Part shown: positions 61,317 to 64,000 of the stretch, one piece after another
Numbering within the stretch: position 1 is the first letter of the stretch
Layout of the letters: each line of letters starts with the position of its first letter
Origin: UBA8199 sp035358715
Lineage (GTDB): Bacteria; Verrucomicrobiota; Verrucomicrobiia; Limisphaerales; UBA8199
Assembly: GCA_035358715.1 (NCBI GenBank)
Contig: DAOPPX010000009.1
Coordinates: forward strand, 4,917-68,916
DNA length: 64,000 nt
Reading direction: 5' to 3'
Position numbers and translations under genes: made by a program
Notes under the pieces: model-generated
What the model was told of the DNA's origin: nothing
The model's input: the letters and a program-made list of their open reading frames with translations, nothing else
The model's database searches: none

Positions 61317-63089
61317 TTAAACCCCGGAGGCCAGCTCGCCAGTCTCGAGGCGGCGGGGAGGGGAGGGAACCTGGGGGTCCAGAGGCAAGTCTTCTTTCTG
61401 AATCCGCTTAACCAGCACAAACGCAAGAAGGGCTCCTGCCAAAATCTCGCCGACGCCGAGCCAAACCGAGCGCAACAACAGGGTGCCGACACCGAAGTTG
61501 ACCAGGAATAACAGAGCCAGTCCCAGCAGAAGATTCACAAAAGCCTTCGCCAGATACGGCGTGCGTTTGATGCCGTACTTCTCCGCGATGCGGCGCCATC
61601 CCCACCGACCGGGCCGCACGCGGTTGTAGAAATCGCGCAGGGTCTCATCGCTGACCGGCGGGGTCAGGAACGTGACCACCAGCGCCACCGGGACCGTGAT
61701 CGAGATGATGATAAGCAGGGCGCTTTCGAATGGTATCTCAGGATGTGCCTGTTTCAGGTAGGTGGCGACGACGGCGCTGCAGATCATGGAGGAGAACTCC
61801 GACCAGGCATTGATGCGCCACCAGAACCAGCGTAGGATCCAGATAATGCCGGCGCCGCTGGCGAAGGAGAGAACAAATTGCCACATGTCGGCGATGGACT
61901 CAATGAATGCGCTTAGAATCATACCGACCAATGCGACCAACCCCGTGGCGCACCTCGAGACAAAAATGTAGTGTTTCTCGCTGGCGTTCTTTACCAGGAA
62001 CGCCTTGTAGATATCGTTGATGAGGTAGGAAGGGCCCAGGTTGAAATGGGTGGAGATGGTGGACATGAACGCTCCCAGCAAGCCGACGACGCAGAGTCCC
62101 AAAACGCCGTTGGGCAGGAGTGCGCTCATCAGCCGCGGGTAGCTGAGTTCCGGGTCGGGCAGATTGCCAAAAAGGATCAGCGCACAAAGCGCCGTGATAA
62201 TGATCGGCCAGGTGGAAAGGACATAAAGGATCGAATAGACAAACGTGCCCAGGACGGAGTGAACCTCATTCCTGGCGGCGCTCATGCGCTGGATGTGCTT
62301 GCCGCCGCCGTCGGAGTACTTGTTCGCCCACCATTGGATGAACAGGTAAACCAGGAACGCTGACCAGGGCATCAACTGTCCGCCCTCGAGCCCCGGCGAG
62401 AAATCCAGGTAGTGCTTTCCCTGGTAGAGCGCCTCGATCTTGGAAGACATTGCCCCGAGGCCGCCGACGTGCGCGACGCCGTAGCAGGCAAGCACCACGG
62501 CGCCGACGATGATGATGATATACTGAACGAAGTCGGTTATGATCACCGCGCAGAGTCCGCCGCTGATTGTGTAGATCACGGTGACGACCACGGCGAAGGT
62601 CAGGACGTACCATTGGTTCCACGGCGTCAGGACGGTCATGACCTTGGTCAGCGCCCGAAAGACCCAGCCCAGGACGAAACAGTTGATGATGACGCCAAAG
62701 TAGATGCTCTTGAATATTCGCAGGGCATTGCCGACCTTTCCGCAATACCGGTACTTGATTAACTCGGCATCGGTCACTACTCTGGCCCGACGCCACAAGC
62801 GGGAGAAGAAAAAGGTGGTGGCGACGGCTGCCATCGCCAGCGACCACACATACCAGGTGCCCATGATGCCGTATTTGGCCACCAGCTTGCAGACGGCCAG
62901 CGGGTAATCTATCGAGTAGTTTGTTGCTGCCATTGAGACGGCGATCAGCCACCAGGCGGTCTTTCTGCCAGATAAGAAATACTCGTCCAAGGAAGAGCCT
63001 GCCCGCCTCATGTAGTAGTTGCCGATGGCAAAAGAGGCCAGCACATAGGCCCCGATAATAGCGTAGTCAACGAAGATGAGCTGTTTCAT
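61317..63089 (-). CDS. Sodium:solute symporter (SSS family), second copy
   Basis: A 590-residue inner-membrane Na+ symporter with about 14 helices. Features are IIGAYVLASFAIGNYYMRRAG, LDEYFLSGRKTAWWLIAVSMAATNYS, TVIYTISGGLCAVIITDFVQYIIIIVG and GVLGLCVVGLLGAFMSTISTHFNLGPSYLINDIYKAF, matching SSS proteins. It is not closely similar to the copy at 14022 (different N-terminal loops and longer C-terminus). No operon partner is visible; it is flanked by spacers. The solute may be a sugar, as for most family members in these phyla. Confidence 0.9.
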   Translation of the reverse strand: MKQLIFVDYAIIGAYVLASFAIGNYYMRRAGSSLDEYFLSGRKTAWWLIAVSMAATNYSIDYPLAVCKLVAKYGIMGTWYVWSLAMAAVATTFFFSRLWRRARVVTDAELIKYRYCGKVGNALRIFKSIYFGVIINCFVLGWVFRALTKVMTVLTPWNQWYVLTFAVVVTVIYTISGGLCAVIITDFVQYIIIIVGAVVLACYGVAHVGGLGAMSSKIEALYQGKHYLDFSPGLEGGQLMPWSAFLVYLFIQWWANKYSDGGGKHIQRMSAARNEVHSVLGTFVYSILYVLSTWPIIITALCALILFGNLPDPELSYPRLMSALLPNGVLGLCVVGLLGAFMSTISTHFNLGPSYLINDIYKAFLVKNASEKHYIFVSRCATGLVALVGMILSAFIESIADMWQFVLSFASGAGIIWILRWFWWRINAWSEFSSMICSAVVATYLKQAHPEIPFESALLIIISITVPVALVVTFLTPPVSDETLRDFYNRVRPGRWGWRRIAEKYGIKRTPYLAKAFVNLLLGLALLFLVNFGVGTLLLRSVWLGVGEILAGALLAFVLVKRIQKEDLPLDPQVPSPPRRLETGELASGV

Positions 63090-63477
63090 TGTTGCGCTTT
63101 GGAGGTGGGAATCATCGGTCGTCCGGTTGCCAGGCGGGCGGGATGCGGCGGCTCGGCGGGCTCGGGACGGTCGGGCAGTGTGTCATAGCAACGGGCAGAT
63201 TAGGGCAGATGCCGGCGACAAGAGCCAGCCTGAAGTATGCTGCTTCGCCACCCGGGGAAGAAGTTGGCCGGGTTGGCAAAGAGAGTGGCACCATCGGTCT
63301 GGCGCCAGTTCTGCCGGCGAAGTCCGTTGCTGAAGGGGCAGGAACTGTCTGGACAAGAAGCCTGCTCTGTCCACCTTGAAACAGCGCGTGGCCGCTGTGG
63401 GATCTGCTTATCCCGCGCCGAGGGTGGCCCCCCGCGTCCGGGGACTCAATGGTGGGGTCTGGTGAGCCGCCCCACCG
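63090..63477. other. Non-coding spacer between the symporter and the CBM48-like gene
   Basis: 388 bases between the start of the symporter gene and the end of the CBM48-like gene, both minus-strand. GC-rich, with no supported gene, repeat or RNA. The symporter promoter should lie near its left end. Confidence 0.35.
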
Positions 63478-63756
63478 TCAGCTCACCTCGCGGACCATGT
63501 CGTGGCCGCCAAAGGGATTGGGAACGCGGACGGTGCATTCCGGGTCTTCGCACCACTTGCCGTCCACGATGAACAGGTAGCTATGCTTGCCGGGAGGCAG
63601 TTTGAGATTGATAGACCAAACTCCGTCGGGTTCCTTGTCCATGACCAGCGCGTTCTGCTGCCACTCGGTGAAATCACCCACCAACATCACGCTGGTAGCC
63701 TCTGGCGCACCGTAGCGGAAGGTCTGCATCTTTGGCTTCTTTGATCTTCGACTCAC
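63478..63756 (-). CDS. Glycogen-recognition (CBM48/AMPK-type) domain protein
   Basis: A 92-residue single-domain protein: MQTFRYGAPEATSVMLVGDFTEWQ, NALVMDKEPDGVWSINLKL, PPGKHSYLFIVDGKW and a final ECTVRVPNPFGGHDMVREV. The tryptophans and the DFTEWQ/GKHSYLFIVDG signature match starch- and glycogen-binding domains of AMP-kinase beta subunits and branching enzymes. Standing alone it may target a partner to glycogen. GTG 63756 is chosen because AAAGGA lies just upstream; the frame extends to 63879 with no domain content. Confidence 0.84.
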   Translation of the reverse strand: MSRRSKKPKMQTFRYGAPEATSVMLVGDFTEWQQNALVMDKEPDGVWSINLKLPPGKHSYLFIVDGKWCEDPECTVRVPNPFGGHDMVREVS

Positions 63757-64000
63757 AAGGCAATTTCCTTTCTGTACGTTCGGTGGCTTCGTCCCGAGCC
63801 CATGTGCCCGCTGGCGGATGCCCGCCGTTCCGTGTGTTTCGGCCTCAGGCCAACTCGCGGCGGAGGAAGACTCCGCCAATCGGCCAATAACTCAGTATCG
63901 CCTTGCGTGGTCCGCGCGTCAAATGAAAAGGCCTCCCGCATGTTCGTCCCCGAATCCTTAGCGAACGCGCGGAGTGACCCAAACTGTGGCCACGACGCAC
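63757..64000. other. Right-edge sequence without a supported gene
   Basis: Frames crossing this region look like shadows. A partial gene at the far edge cannot be judged from 244 bases. Confidence 0.3.

Overview
The window reads as a chromosome segment of a free-living member of the Verrucomicrobiota (PVC superphylum), probably near Limisphaerales/Pedosphaerales. This is an inference. It rests on high GC, weak Shine-Dalgarno signals, a large PVC-type cytochrome c (CAACH), a GxGYxYP protein, sodium:solute symporters, several ceramidase-like exported hydrolases and many exported carbohydrate-active enzymes. No taxonomic marker such as rRNA is present.

Layout. At the left edge a minus-strand gene cut by the window start (1-1779) encodes an archaeo-eukaryotic primase fused to a superfamily 2 helicase, the pattern of TOTE conflict-system proteins. 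It has no ATG near its beginning. It diverges from purH (2103-3656). A minus-strand exopolysaccharide operon follows: outer-membrane beta-barrel, BY-type tyrosine autokinase, Wza-like export lipoprotein and FHA protein (8298 down to 3672). From 8897 to 25838 everything is on the plus strand: a GH9 glycosidase, a class C serine hydrolase, a ceramidase-like protein, then a tightly packed operon of Na+/solute symporter, sugar isomerase-like protein, FGGY kinase, amidohydrolase, Gfo/Idh/MocA oxidoreductase, class III aminotransferase-fold protein, short UvrA-like ATPase and class II aldolase. Transporter, isomerase, kinase and aldolase are the core of a fucose- or rhamnose-type catabolic route; the substrate is unknown.

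From 25.8 to 46.3 kb lie exported enzymes (GxGYxYP protein, two more ceramidase-like proteins, GH38-like alpha-mannosidase, esterase, six-hairpin glycosidase-like protein, zinc peptidase/BPL_N fusion, BNR protein, Tat-exported DegT aminotransferase). Decayed accessory genes are interspersed: a frameshifted hicA beside intact hicB, an addiction-module remnant, and an apparent hsdR start fragment ahead of a four-helix-bundle gene. Housekeeping genes include tRNA-Gly(CCC), fmt, a PPi-type phosphofructokinase, a DRG-like GTPase and a UbiD-family decarboxylase. A GH127 enzyme, a lipoprotein hydrolase, the PVC cytochrome, a second symporter and a glycogen-binding domain protein complete the right side.

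The most unusual signal is non-coding. Three intergenic regions (10727-10800, 28447-28562, 57786-57907) each carry head-to-head inverted arrays of 11-base repeats. The unit sequence differs completely at each locus, but the 11-base period and the inverted geometry are the same. The 27.7-28.9 kb spacer also holds hairpin repeats whose stems differ by compensatory changes, and ubiD contains an in-frame heptamer tandem repeat.
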